DNA of 64,000 nt, taken from contig JAGNIV010000013.1 of the NCBI GenBank assembly GCA_018001015.1, positions 34,952-98,951 on the forward strand. The letters are read 5' to 3'. The DNA is from Phenylobacterium sp. GTDB lineage: Bacteria > Pseudomonadota > Alphaproteobacteria > Caulobacterales > Caulobacteraceae. A model generated the notes under the pieces. It was given only the letters and a program-made list of their open reading frames with translations, did no database searches and was not told where the DNA came from. This document shows, piece by piece, positions 41,031 to 49,319 of the stretch. Each line of letters opens with the position of its first letter. Positions within the stretch are counted from its first letter, which is position 1. Position numbers and translations under genes: made by a program.

Positions 41031-42121
41031 AAATCCTCTCCCGCCGACCGGGGCGAGGCGCCCAGATCGGCCTGTGCGATGTCGGCCAGGCTGGCGCAGC
41101 CGGAGAGCGCCATGCAGATCTCCAGCTCCTCGCGCAGCAGCTTGATCAGGTGCCCGACCCCCAGCGCCCCGGCGACGGACAGGGCATAGGCCTGCAGCCG
41201 GCCGACCATCACCCCGTCGGCCCCCAGCGCAATGGCCCGGAACACGTCCTGGCCCGAGCGCACGCCGCCGTCGAACAGCAGCGGGAAGTCGGGCCCTACC
41301 GCCGCGCGGATGGCGGGCAGGGCGGCGAGGCTGGCCGGCGCGGCGTCCAGTTCGCGGCCGCCGTGATTGGAGACGACCACACCGGCGGCTCCGGCCTCCC
41401 GGGCGGTGCGGGCGTCATCCGGGTGCAGGACACCTTTGAGCCACAGCGGCAGACTGGTCTGGCGCTGCAGCCATTCGACCTCGGTCCAGGTGGGCGCATG
41501 GCGCAGGAAGCCCTGGAAGACGCGGCTCTCGCCGGGCGCCACGGCGGGATCCACCGGGGCGTAGCCCGCAAGGTTCGCGGGGGTCAGTCCGCCGCGGAAC
41601 CCGGCGCGCAGCGAGGTGAGGCCGGGCGCGTGAATCGGCGCGTCGACCGTCAGCATGATGGCGCCGTAACCGGCCGCCTCGGCGCGGCGCGCCAGGTCCA
41701 GGGTCGCGTCCCGAGAGGGCTGGACATAGAGCTGGAACCAGCGATCCGGGCCGGTGACCTGTTCCAGCGGCAGGGACGACAGGGTGCTGACCACCATGCA
41801 GGCGCCGGTGGCGGCGGCCGCCCGCGCGGTCTCGCGCTCGGCCCCGGCATGGAATAACTCCTGGAAGGCCACGGGCGCGAGCCAGATCGGGTGGGGGCGC
41901 CCGCCCAGGCGGCAGGTGGTGGCGCCCGCCGACAGGTCACGCAGCACGCGCGGTGTGATCCGGACGGCCTCCAGGGCGGCGAGATTGGCGGCCACGGCGG
42001 TGTCCCGCCCGGCGCCGCCCGCGACATGAGCGAAGGTCGCGGCCTCCAGCACCTGGCGCGCCAGATCCTCGTAGTCCCGCGCGCAGTGGATGTTCGCCGG
42101 CAGGGCGTCGCCATCGGCCAT
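41024..42121 (-). CDS. FMN-dependent alpha-hydroxy-acid dehydrogenase
   Basis: The 365-residue flavoenzyme resembles lactate dehydrogenase LldD and glycolate oxidase. Conserved stretches are [46 protein letters not shown], the active-site histidine motif [23 protein letters not shown], and [26 protein letters not shown] for FMN phosphate binding. It oxidises a 2-hydroxy acid to a 2-oxo acid. Its place between a siderophore receptor and PiuC is unusual and suggests it could act on an alpha-hydroxy-carboxylate iron chelator. Confidence 0.9.
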   Translation of the reverse strand: MADGDALPANIHCARDYEDLARQVLEAATFAHVAGGAGRDTAVAANLAALEAVRITPRVLRDLSAGATTCRLGGRPHPIWLAPVAFQELFHAGAERETARAAAATGACMVVSTLSSLPLEQVTGPDRWFQLYVQPSRDATLDLARRAEAAGYGAIMLTVDAPIHAPGLTSLRAGFRGGLTPANLAGYAPVDPAVAPGESRVFQGFLRHAPTWTEVEWLQRQTSLPLWLKGVLHPDDARTAREAGAAGVVVSNHGGRELDAAPASLAALPAIRAAVGPDFPLLFDGGVRSGQDVFRAIALGADGVMVGRLQAYALSVAGALGVGHLIKLLREELEICMALSGCASLADIAQADLGASPRSAGEDLC

Positions 42122-42200
42122 TTTGACAGCCTCGCAAAACGGGAAACGGGGCCGCGCCCGAACGGCTCGACCCCGGTCCCTTAGCCCCTCTTCAGAGGCG

Positions 42201-44525
42201 TTAGAAGTCGTAGTTCAGGGTCAGGCGGGTGGCCCGCGCATCGCCCTGATAGAGGAAGAAGCCGCCGCGATAGACCGCCAGATAGTACTCTTCATCGGTC
42301 ACGTTGCTGACGTTGAGGCGCACTTCGAAGTTCGGGTTGACGCGGTAGCTCGCGAACAGGTCGAGCACCGTGTAGGACGGCACCGGCCGCGTATAGGCGC
42401 CTGTGATGGCGTCGAAGGGGGCCGCGGTGTCGGGTTGGCCGCCGTAGCGCTTACCCTCGTATTTCACCGCCCCGCCGACATAGAGCTTGTCGGTGGCCTG
42501 GTACTTGAGCTGCACCACGCCCGAGCTCTTGGCGAAGTTGGCCAGGCTCTTGCCGACATTGGCCGGTGTGGCCGAGGCCAGCACTTCGCTTTCCATGTAG
42601 GTCGCGCCGGCCTGGACCGTCAGCTTGTCGGTGAGCGCGCCCGTGGCGCCGACCTCGAAGCCGGTCACCCGGTTCTTGCCGCTGTTGAAGGTGCCGATCG
42701 TGTTGTAGTCGGCGCCCTCCATGACGTCGGACTTGGTGACTTGGAACACCGAGCCGGTCAGCAGCAGCGTCTCGTCGAAGACGTTCCACTTGGCGCCGAT
42801 CTCGAAGCTCTGGGACCGTTCGGGTTTCGCCCCGGCGATCGAGCCGTTGTAGATCACCACCCCGCCATAGCCGCTGCTGGTGCCGACGTCGGACTCGCCG
42901 CCGTTGATGTCGGCGGCGCTGGCGTAGGTGGCGTAGGCGATCACCCCTTCACCCAGCTTGTAGGTCACCCCCAGGTGGCCGTTCCACAGGTCGTCGGAAT
43001 AGGGATAGGAGGCCCTCGCCAGGGTGGTGGTGTTCTGGACATCCAGGGTGAAGTCAAAGGTGTCGTACCGCAGGCCGGCGAAGACGGTCAGCTTGTCGGT
43101 GAGATCGACGGTGTCCATGACCGAGGCCGAGACCGTCTTGATCTGCCAGTCGGTGTCCCAGGTTCCCTTGACGATGCTGCGCTTCAGCAGGCTGTTGCCG
43201 CCGGGGACCAGGGCGCCGTTGGACCCGACCAGGCAGAAGTTGTTGAGCACCGCGCCGGTGCCGGTGATGCAGTTGAAGGCGCCGGTGTTGGTGACGCCAT
43301 AGACCCCGTTCTTCACCGCGTTGTCGGTGTATTCGAGGCTGAAGATCAGCTCATGATCCAGGCCGAACAGGTTGGTGTTCACGAACAGGTTTTCCTGGTT
43401 CGCGAAGTAGCGGACCTCCTGCCAGCCCTGGTGGGCGCTCAGGGTTGTGGTGGCGTAGACCCCGCCCGGGTTGTTGACGCCGGTGGTGGTGGCCCGGCCG
43501 CCGCTGATGACATAGCCGTTGTCGGCCGAGCCGTAGCGCGTCAGGCTGCTAAGGCGGACATTGTCGCTGAAGCGGTACTTCAGGCGGGCGGTGAAGGTGT
43601 TCACGTCCGATTCCAGGAAGTCTTCCTGTTGGACATAGGACGGGACGTTGGAGGCAGGCTTTCCGGCCACCAGATAGCTGCCGACGTCGGGGTTATCCTT
43701 GGCGCGCAGGCCGTAATAGTCGAGCGTCGCTTCGAAGGCGTCGGTGGGGGTGAAGTAGGCCGAGAGGGCCGCGCCCTCGCGCTTGCGGTAGGCCGGGCTG
43801 CGGTTCGGCACATCTTCCTTGGCGTAGAGGCCGTTGGCGCGGATCGCGAAACTGTCGCTCACCACCTTGTTGACGTCGGCGGTCAGGCGCAGGTGGTCGT
43901 CGGAGCCGACCGTGCCCTGCAGGTTGGCGAAGTCGAGGAACGGGGTCGCCTGCTTGGTGATGGCGTTGATCGCGCCGCCCGACGAGCCGCGGCCGGCGAA
44001 GGTCGAGTTCGGGCCCTTGGTGATTTCCAGTTGCTCGATGGCGAAGCTCTCGCGGATCGTCATGCCGGGGTCGCGCAGGCCGTCGACGAAGGTGTCGCTC
44101 TTGGCTTCCTGGCCGCGGATCACATAGCGGTCGCCGAAGGCGTTGCCGTTTTCGCCGGTGCCGAGCGTGATGCCGGGCTGGGCGTCGAGGATCCGCGTCA
44201 GGTCCGTGTAGCCGGAGTCGTCGATCTGGGCCTTGGTCAGGACGTTGATCGTCAGCGGGGTCTCGGCCAGGGGCCGGGTGTGGCGCTCGTCGCCCGACAC
44301 CTTGGCCTTGTAGGGAACACCGGGTTCGGCGTTGGGGTTGGCGTCGATGGCGGTGTCCTGAACCTTGACGGTCGCCAGCTCGGCCTCCTGGGCGACGGCG
44401 TGGGCCGGCATCATCATCATCGCCGACAGGCTGACCGCCACGCCCAGACCGGCGGTGGCCGCCTGGCTCCTGGAGGCCTGACGCAGGCTCGCCGGACGTA
44501 GGGCCCTACCCTTGAAACCACTCAT
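42201..44525 (-). CDS. fiu: TonB-dependent siderophore receptor, Fiu-like
   Basis: The 774-residue outer-membrane receptor has a long N-terminal signal region ending around AMMMMPAHAVAQ. A plug domain follows (ETPLTINVLTKAQIDDSGYTDLTRILDAQPGITLGTGENGNAFGDRYVIRGQEAKSDTFVDGLRDPG) and a beta barrel ends in TRLTLNYDF with the terminal phenylalanine. Plug features match catecholate receptors of the Fiu/PiuA group, supported by the adjacent piuC. The ATG at 44525 is chosen because two Fur-box-like palindromes lie just upstream; a longer frame to 44693 would run through them. Confidence 0.92.
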   Translation of the reverse strand: MSGFKGRALRPASLRQASRSQAATAGLGVAVSLSAMMMMPAHAVAQEAELATVKVQDTAIDANPNAEPGVPYKAKVSGDERHTRPLAETPLTINVLTKAQIDDSGYTDLTRILDAQPGITLGTGENGNAFGDRYVIRGQEAKSDTFVDGLRDPGMTIRESFAIEQLEITKGPNSTFAGRGSSGGAINAITKQATPFLDFANLQGTVGSDDHLRLTADVNKVVSDSFAIRANGLYAKEDVPNRSPAYRKREGAALSAYFTPTDAFEATLDYYGLRAKDNPDVGSYLVAGKPASNVPSYVQQEDFLESDVNTFTARLKYRFSDNVRLSSLTRYGSADNGYVISGGRATTTGVNNPGGVYATTTLSAHQGWQEVRYFANQENLFVNTNLFGLDHELIFSLEYTDNAVKNGVYGVTNTGAFNCITGTGAVLNNFCLVGSNGALVPGGNSLLKRSIVKGTWDTDWQIKTVSASVMDTVDLTDKLTVFAGLRYDTFDFTLDVQNTTTLARASYPYSDDLWNGHLGVTYKLGEGVIAYATYASAADINGGESDVGTSSGYGGVVIYNGSIAGAKPERSQSFEIGAKWNVFDETLLLTGSVFQVTKSDVMEGADYNTIGTFNSGKNRVTGFEVGATGALTDKLTVQAGATYMESEVLASATPANVGKSLANFAKSSGVVQLKYQATDKLYVGGAVKYEGKRYGGQPDTAAPFDAITGAYTRPVPSYTVLDLFASYRVNPNFEVRLNVSNVTDEEYYLAVYRGGFFLYQGDARATRLTLNYDF

Positions 44526-44582
44526 ACTCGATATCCCCGTGCCACTCGCACCGACGCCGTCGCCGGTGAGTTCGGGGTCTAT

Positions 44583-44629
44583 ATTGCGAAGCGTTCGCAT
44601 TATCAACGAAATTGCGACGCGCTCGCATT
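44583..44629 (-). promoter_or_regulatory. Two tandem Fur-box-like palindromes before the Fiu-like receptor
   Basis: ATTGCGAAGCGTTCGCATT (44583-44601) and ATTGCGACGCGCTCGCATT (44611-44629) are 19-base near-palindromes differing at two positions, with centres 28 bases apart. They lie 58-104 bases upstream of the receptor start. The arms TTGCGA/TCGCAT fit the GCGAAT-type sites of alphaproteobacterial Fur. Cooperative binding of two dimers is likely. Binding is inferred. Confidence 0.75.
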
Positions 44630-44730
44630 TTCGACCCGTCTCCGCCTCGGGGGCCGATAGCCCGTCGCCTCCGCCATCGCCGGTCAAGGACAACCTCCGG
44701 AATCTGACAAGTTCTGACCTAGACGGAAGA

Positions 44731-44748
44731 CTGTCACATGGCCGTCAC
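44731..44748 (+). promoter_or_regulatory. Pho-box-like site before phnD
   Basis: CTGTCACATGGCCGTCAC reads as two seven-base half-sites, CTGTCAC and CCGTCAC, separated by four bases, the exact 7-4-7 spacing of PhoB sites (consensus CTGTCAT repeats). It lies 75 bases upstream of the first phosphonate-binding-protein gene. Induction under phosphate starvation is expected but untested. Confidence 0.7.
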
Positions 44749-44822
44749 AGCCACGACATTGCTTGGGGGCAACGTTGATCCCCGATGCTCCGCGCCGCCG
44801 GAGCCCAGTGTGATGGTGTGCG

Positions 44823-45782
44823 ATGGGTCGATCAGCATGGACTTCCGCCGCAGCGGCCTTGGGTCTGCTCGCCGTCTTGTCGGGGTGCGGCGAGAAGCAG
44901 AAGTTGGTGTCCGGCGACTGGCGCAACGGGATCAAGGAAATCCGCATGGCCGTCAGCGGGAGCAATGACGACCCCCGGCTGGTCAAGCGCCGAAGCGCGT
45001 ATCAGGCGCGGCTGAGCCAAGCTATCGGGCTGCCGATCAAGCTGTACGAAAGCTCTGACTACAACGGCGTGATCCAGGCCATGTCTTCCGGCCAGGTCGA
45101 CCTGGCCCAGATGGCAGGTGGCGGCTACGCCAATGTCGACGCCCAGATCGGCAAGCTGGCCGCCCCGATCCTGACCCTTCGCCAGGCGGAGGGGGAGACC
45201 GGCTACTACTCGGCTCTGGTCGTGCGCGCCGACAGCCCGATCCGCTCACTGGCGGACATGAAGGGCCACTCCCTCGGCTATGTCGATTTCAACTCCACCT
45301 CCGGCTACCTGGTGCCACGCGCGAAATTCCGTGAGCAGGGCATCGATCCCGACACCTATTTCAGCAAGACTTCCTTCGCGGGCGGCCATACCCAGGCGGT
45401 GATGGCCCTGGCCAACGGCCAGTTCGACGCCGCCATCCTGCAGGCCAGCGGCGGCGACCCGGTCCATGGCTTCAGCCGCGGCGCCCTGCAGACCATGGCC
45501 CGGCGCAAGCTGGTGGACCTCAAGGACTTCCGCATCATCTGGACCGCCGGTCCGATCCCCAGCGAGGCCTTCGTGGTGCGCACCGACCGGCCGCAGCCGA
45601 TGATCGACACCGTCCGCGGCGCAATGGGGGCCCTGCCCTATGACGAGCCGGACCTGTGGCTGGAGATCGGCCAGCTGGACGGCTCGGCCTACACCTCCGT
45701 CACCCGGGATCACTACAAGGACATCATCGCCCTGCGCGCCGCTGACATCGCGCAGCGGCGCGGGCAGGGGGGGCGGCCATGA
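44823..45782 (+). CDS. phnD: Phosphonate ABC transporter substrate-binding lipoprotein
   Basis: The 319-residue protein has a lipoprotein signal with lipobox LSGC (Cys22) and a PhnD-type binding domain. MAVSGSNDDPRLVKRRSAYQARLSQAIGLPIKLYESSDYNGVIQAMSSGQVDLAQM and LADMKGHSLGYVDFNSTSGYLVPRAKF are characteristic. It captures phosphonates or phosphate esters in the periplasm for the PhnE permeases. Its stop overlaps the next gene by four bases. A Pho-box-like site precedes it. Confidence 0.93.
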   Translation: MGRSAWTSAAAALGLLAVLSGCGEKQKLVSGDWRNGIKEIRMAVSGSNDDPRLVKRRSAYQARLSQAIGLPIKLYESSDYNGVIQAMSSGQVDLAQMAGGGYANVDAQIGKLAAPILTLRQAEGETGYYSALVVRADSPIRSLADMKGHSLGYVDFNSTSGYLVPRAKFREQGIDPDTYFSKTSFAGGHTQAVMALANGQFDAAILQASGGDPVHGFSRGALQTMARRKLVDLKDFRIIWTAGPIPSEAFVVRTDRPQPMIDTVRGAMGALPYDEPDLWLEIGQLDGSAYTSVTRDHYKDIIALRAADIAQRRGQGGRP

Positions 45783-46627
45783 GAAAGCTGCTGCTGGCGG
45801 CCTGCGCCGTCCTGCTGGTCGCCGCCACCGCCAAGGGGCCTTCCGACACGCTGCGGATCGCGGCCATCGGGCCGGCGGCTGGGCCGTGCGCGCCGTTGGG
45901 CGCCAGCGCCGCGCCGGGCGAGAAGGCCTATTACGAGCATCTGGCCGCCCGGCTGGGGATGAAGGTGCTGACCTGCCCGGTCGCCGACCGCGCCGCGGCC
46001 GCCAAGGCCCTGGCGGCCGGCGAACTCGACATGGCTGTGCTGGATCCCGCGAGCTTCACCCCGATTGCGAGCGTCACCCGGTCCATCCTGACGGTCCGCC
46101 CCGAAGGGGACCTCAACCGCATCCCGGTGATCTTGGCGACGCCGGCCGCCGGCCCGGCCAAGCGGCTGGAGGACCTTCGCGGCAAGGTCCTGGCGTTTGG
46201 CGGCGCGACGCCCGCGGCGCGAGCCCTGCCGCAGAAAGTGCTGTCCGATCGGGGGTTTGGAGCAAACGTATTCGCCAAGCGGTTGGACAGCGCCAACGCC
46301 GAGGGCGCCCTGGAGGCGCTGAACGCCGGCAAGGCCGACGCCATCGTCCTGCACGCCGCCGCCTGGCAGAGGCTGTGCACCCCCGACGATCCCAAGGTCA
46401 AACCGCCCTGCGACGATCTCAGGATCCTGCTGAAGGCGCGTCCCCAGGCCGCCCTGGCGATCGTGGTGCGCAAGGATATTTCCGACGAGACCCGCTACCG
46501 GCTGATCGGAATCCATATGCCGATGCACCTGGAGAACAGGGCCGCCTTCGCCTGGGCCTCATCCTGGGCGCCCAAGGCCGCCGAGTTCGAGCCTGCCGAG
46601 GCGCTGGCCCTGGCGGCCACCCGGTGA
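45779..46627 (+). CDS. Second phosphonate-type periplasmic binding protein
   Basis: The 282-residue protein has a signal peptide (MRKLLLAACAVLLVAATAKG) and a PhnD-like fold: AKALAAGELDMAVLDPASFTPIASV and DLRGKVLAFGGATPAARALPQKVLSDRG match the family, but it is clearly divergent from the preceding phnD. It is not a lipoprotein. Two pairs of cysteines (PCAPLG/LTCPVAD and LCTPDD/PPCDDL) may form disulfides. Having two binding proteins for one permease pair suggests two ligands. It overlaps phnE1 (GTGA). Confidence 0.85.
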   Translation: MRKLLLAACAVLLVAATAKGPSDTLRIAAIGPAAGPCAPLGASAAPGEKAYYEHLAARLGMKVLTCPVADRAAAAKALAAGELDMAVLDPASFTPIASVTRSILTVRPEGDLNRIPVILATPAAGPAKRLEDLRGKVLAFGGATPAARALPQKVLSDRGFGANVFAKRLDSANAEGALEALNAGKADAIVLHAAAWQRLCTPDDPKVKPPCDDLRILLKARPQAALAIVVRKDISDETRYRLIGIHMPMHLENRAAFAWASSWAPKAAEFEPAEALALAATR

Positions 46628-47502
46628 ACGCCGTCGCCGAGTTCGAGGCCCTGCGACGACGCACGCTCCGGCGCCGGCGCCTGGAGAGCCTGTCCGGACT
46701 GCTGGTGTTCTCGGCCATCCTGCTGATCTCGTTCCAGCGCAGCCAGTTCTTCTCCTCCGACATCGGCGGCGATCCCCTGGGTCGGATCGGTGACTTCCTC
46801 ACCCGGATGATCCCGGACCTGCAGGGCGAGGTGCTGCTGGACGACCGTCGCACGACCGGGTCGCTGGCCTGGTGGTTCTACGACCTGCCGGTCTGGCTGA
46901 AGCTTGGCTGGCAGACGGTGGAGATGGCCGTGGTGGCCACGGTGCTGGGGGCGGTGGGCGGCTTGCTGGCGTCCTTCCTCTGCGCGCGGAACCTGATGCC
47001 CATCGCCGCTGTCCGCTTCAGCGTCCGACGAATGCTGGAAGCGATCCGCACCTTGCCTGATCTGGTGCTGGCCTTGCTGCTGGTGGCCGCTTTTGGCGTG
47101 GGGCCGCTGGCCGGGGTGATCACCCTGGCCATCTCCACCATGGGCAGCCTCGGCAAGCTGTTTTCGGAGATCAACGAAGAAGTCGATCCCCGCCAGCTTG
47201 AGGCCATGGAAGCCTCGGGCGTCGGCCTCATCGCCAAGATCCGCTATGGTGTGATCCCGCAGGTCCTGCCGAACTACGCCTCATACGCCCTCATCCGGCT
47301 GGAGGGGAATCTGGCGGGCGCGGCGGCTCTGGGGATCGTGGGCGCGGGCGGCATCGGCATCGAGCTGCAACGGGCGATCACCTACACGGAATTCGACACC
47401 TATCTGGCGATCCTGCTGCTGATCGTCGGGATGATCTTCCTGATCGACATGGCGTCGGAGGCGATCCGCCACCGCCTGATCGGCCTGGGAGAAGCCCGAT
47501 GA
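46624..47502 (+). CDS. phnE1: Phosphonate ABC transporter permease 1
   Basis: The 292-residue protein has about six hydrophobic segments and the binding-protein-dependent permease domain: LPDLVLALLLVAAFGVGPLAGVITLAISTMGSLGKLFSEINEEVDPRQLEAMEASG contains the EAA loop that contacts PhnC. VGAGGIGIELQRAI is typical of PhnE. The GTG at 46624 inside the phnD2 stop gives the family-like N-terminus; upstream in-frame sequence is an out-of-family shadow. It overlaps phnE2 by four bases. Confidence 0.93.
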   Translation: MNAVAEFEALRRRTLRRRRLESLSGLLVFSAILLISFQRSQFFSSDIGGDPLGRIGDFLTRMIPDLQGEVLLDDRRTTGSLAWWFYDLPVWLKLGWQTVEMAVVATVLGAVGGLLASFLCARNLMPIAAVRFSVRRMLEAIRTLPDLVLALLLVAAFGVGPLAGVITLAISTMGSLGKLFSEINEEVDPRQLEAMEASGVGLIAKIRYGVIPQVLPNYASYALIRLEGNLAGAAALGIVGAGGIGIELQRAITYTEFDTYLAILLLIVGMIFLIDMASEAIRHRLIGLGEAR

Positions 47503-48320
47503 GCCGCGAGATCCAGGCCCGGGCCTACCTGGCGGCCCCCGCCGCCATGGGGGGGAGCTGGTCGCGTCGGCTGAAGACCGTGGGGCTGACCCTGTTCGCG
47601 GTCGCCGCCTTCGCGGTCATGTGCATCGACCTGAAGCTGGCGCCTGAGGCGTTGCTTGCCGGCATGGACAAGTTCGACCGCCTGGCCGCGAGCGCTTTTC
47701 CGCCAAGCGACGGCGGCGACCTGCCGCGCATCCTCAAGGCGCTGGCCGAGACCTTCGCCATGGCCTTCGCCGGTACGGTGCTGGCCGCGTTGGCCGCCCT
47801 GCCGCTGGGGGTGCTGGGCGCCAAGACGGTGGTGGGACAGCCCGTGCTGCACTTCGCCTTCCGCCGGGTGCTGGATTGGTTCCGGGGGGTTCCGGCCCTG
47901 GTCTGGGCGCTGATTCTGGTCTCGGCCTTCGGGCTGGGTCCGTTCGGGGGCGTGATCGCCTTGGCCCTGGCCGATGTGCCCAGTCTGGCCAAGCTGTTCT
48001 CCGAGGCCATCGAGAACAGTGACCGCCGGCCCATCGACGGCGTCCGGGCCACGGGCGCCTCGCCCCTGATGGTGCTGCGCTACGGCCTGGCGCCGCAGGT
48101 GACGCCCGTCATGGCCAGCCAGGTGCTGTTCTTCCTGGAGAGCAACTTCCGCAACGCCGCAGTGCTGGGGATCGTCGGCGCGGGGGGCATCGGGTTCGAG
48201 CTGGAAGAGCGCATCCGCATCTTCGCCTTCGACCAGGTGTTCTTCATCGTCGGCCTCTACATGGTCTGCGTCGCGGTTCTGGACACCTTCTCCCAACGGA
48301 TCAGGGCTCGGCTGGCCTGA
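47499..48320 (+). CDS. phnE2: Phosphonate ABC transporter permease 2
   Basis: The 273-residue permease mirrors phnE1: FAGTVLAALAALPLGVLGAKT, GVPALVWALILVSAFGLGPFGGVIALALADVPSLAKLFSEAIENSDRRPIDGVRATGAS (EAA loop) and VGAGGIGFELEERI. With phnE1 it would make a heterodimeric channel. Its final 20 bases overlap the end of the convergent sugar kinase gene. The ATPase gene phnC is displaced 1 kb downstream, beyond that kinase. Confidence 0.93.
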   Translation: MSREIQARAYLAAPAAMGGSWSRRLKTVGLTLFAVAAFAVMCIDLKLAPEALLAGMDKFDRLAASAFPPSDGGDLPRILKALAETFAMAFAGTVLAALAALPLGVLGAKTVVGQPVLHFAFRRVLDWFRGVPALVWALILVSAFGLGPFGGVIALALADVPSLAKLFSEAIENSDRRPIDGVRATGASPLMVLRYGLAPQVTPVMASQVLFFLESNFRNAAVLGIVGAGGIGFELEERIRIFAFDQVFFIVGLYMVCVAVLDTFSQRIRARLA

Positions 48321-49164
48321 AGGCGCGGAACACACCGTCCAGGGGCGCGGAGGCCTCCAGGCCGACCGCCAGGGCGCCCCAGGCGCAGGCCTGGGCCAGC
48401 GCCGGTTCCATCTCCGCGCCGGCCGTCAGCGCCTCCAGCAGGCCGGCGGCGAAGCAGTCCCCGGCCCCGGTGGTGTCCACGGCCCGTGCGGGCGGCGGCC
48501 TCACGACGACGGAGCGCCGGCCGTCATGGGCCGTGACCCCGCGCGACCCGCTGGTCAGCACCATCCACTTCAGCCGCTCGCCCACCTGGGCGCGGCCGGC
48601 CGCGAAGGGGTCGGCCAGGGTGGCGGGATCGCAATCATCCACCGAGGCCACGAGGATGTCGCAGGGCCCGGCGAAGGCGCCTGTCGGCCAGTGCGCCAGG
48701 ACCGTTCCACGGCAGGCGGCCGCCCAGGCCTCCGCGCCGGGGAAGGGCGCGCGGACATAGAGGCCCGCGAAGGTTTCGCCAGGCTGAGGCGCGGGCAAGG
48801 GCGGCAGGGTCAGGTGGTCTGGGTCGAGACCCAGGACGACACGCTCGCCGCCGGGCTCGATGAGGATCAGGGTGGTTCGGCTGGTCCCGGCCCGGCGGAC
48901 GACGCGGGTGATGTCGAGGCCGGCCTTCCGGGCCATCGCCAGACAGGCGTCGCCATCGTGGTCTCTCGCCACGCTCCCGCAGACGGCGACCCTATGTCCT
49001 GACCGCGCCAGGGCGACCGCGGCATTGGCCGCGCCGCCGCCGAGGCGTGGGGCCAGCGCGCCGTCCAGGGTTCGACCCAACAGGCGCGCCCCTGACTCCA
49101 GCGGTCCGTTCAGCTGGATCGGCCTGTCCAGGGCCAGGGCGCCGATCACCAGGAAGTCGGCCAT
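48301..49164 (-). CDS. PfkB-family sugar kinase
   Basis: The 287-residue protein is a ribokinase/PfkB-type kinase: LGGGAANAAVALARSGHRVAVCGSVARDHDGD near residue 42 and the ATP/catalytic signature VDTTGAGDCFAAGLLEAL near residue 238 with the base aspartate. The sugar substrate is not predictable. It lies on the opposite strand inside the phosphonate region, between phnE2 and phnC. The start at 49164 fits the family; the frame is open to 49308 through the region holding a Pho-box-like site, which argues against that extension. Confidence 0.87.
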   Translation of the reverse strand: MADFLVIGALALDRPIQLNGPLESGARLLGRTLDGALAPRLGGGAANAAVALARSGHRVAVCGSVARDHDGDACLAMARKAGLDITRVVRRAGTSRTTLILIEPGGERVVLGLDPDHLTLPPLPAPQPGETFAGLYVRAPFPGAEAWAAACRGTVLAHWPTGAFAGPCDILVASVDDCDPATLADPFAAGRAQVGERLKWMVLTSGSRGVTAHDGRRSVVVRPPPARAVDTTGAGDCFAAGLLEALTAGAEMEPALAQACAWGALAVGLEASAPLDGVFRAFRPAEP

Positions 49165-49256
49165 CAGATCCTCCGCAGACAGAACCCCTAGACCAGGCCA
49201 GTGACATCCGGGCGACGCCGACAAATTCTGGCTTGGTCCGGTGCGTGGCCGGTCCG

Positions 49257-49274
49257 GCGTCATGTCCGCGTCAC
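49257..49274 (+). promoter_or_regulatory. Pho-box-like site before phnC
   Basis: GCGTCATGTCCGCGTCAC contains half-sites GCGTCAT and GCGTCAC four bases apart, the 7-4-7 layout of a PhoB site and similar to the site before phnD. It ends 46 bases before the phnC ATG. It would let the displaced phnC-acetyltransferase-phnN group respond to phosphate together with phnD-E. Confidence 0.6.
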
Positions 49275-49319
49275 CGCCCCCGGGTAGCCTTCGAAGGATA
49301 GGTCGCATCCGGAGGTCCG

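Noticed and set aside
40727-41189. Plus-strand open frames antisense to piuC and the FMN dehydrogenase
   Set aside because: They mirror high-G+C coding sequence and show no family motifs; the minus-strand genes are clear.
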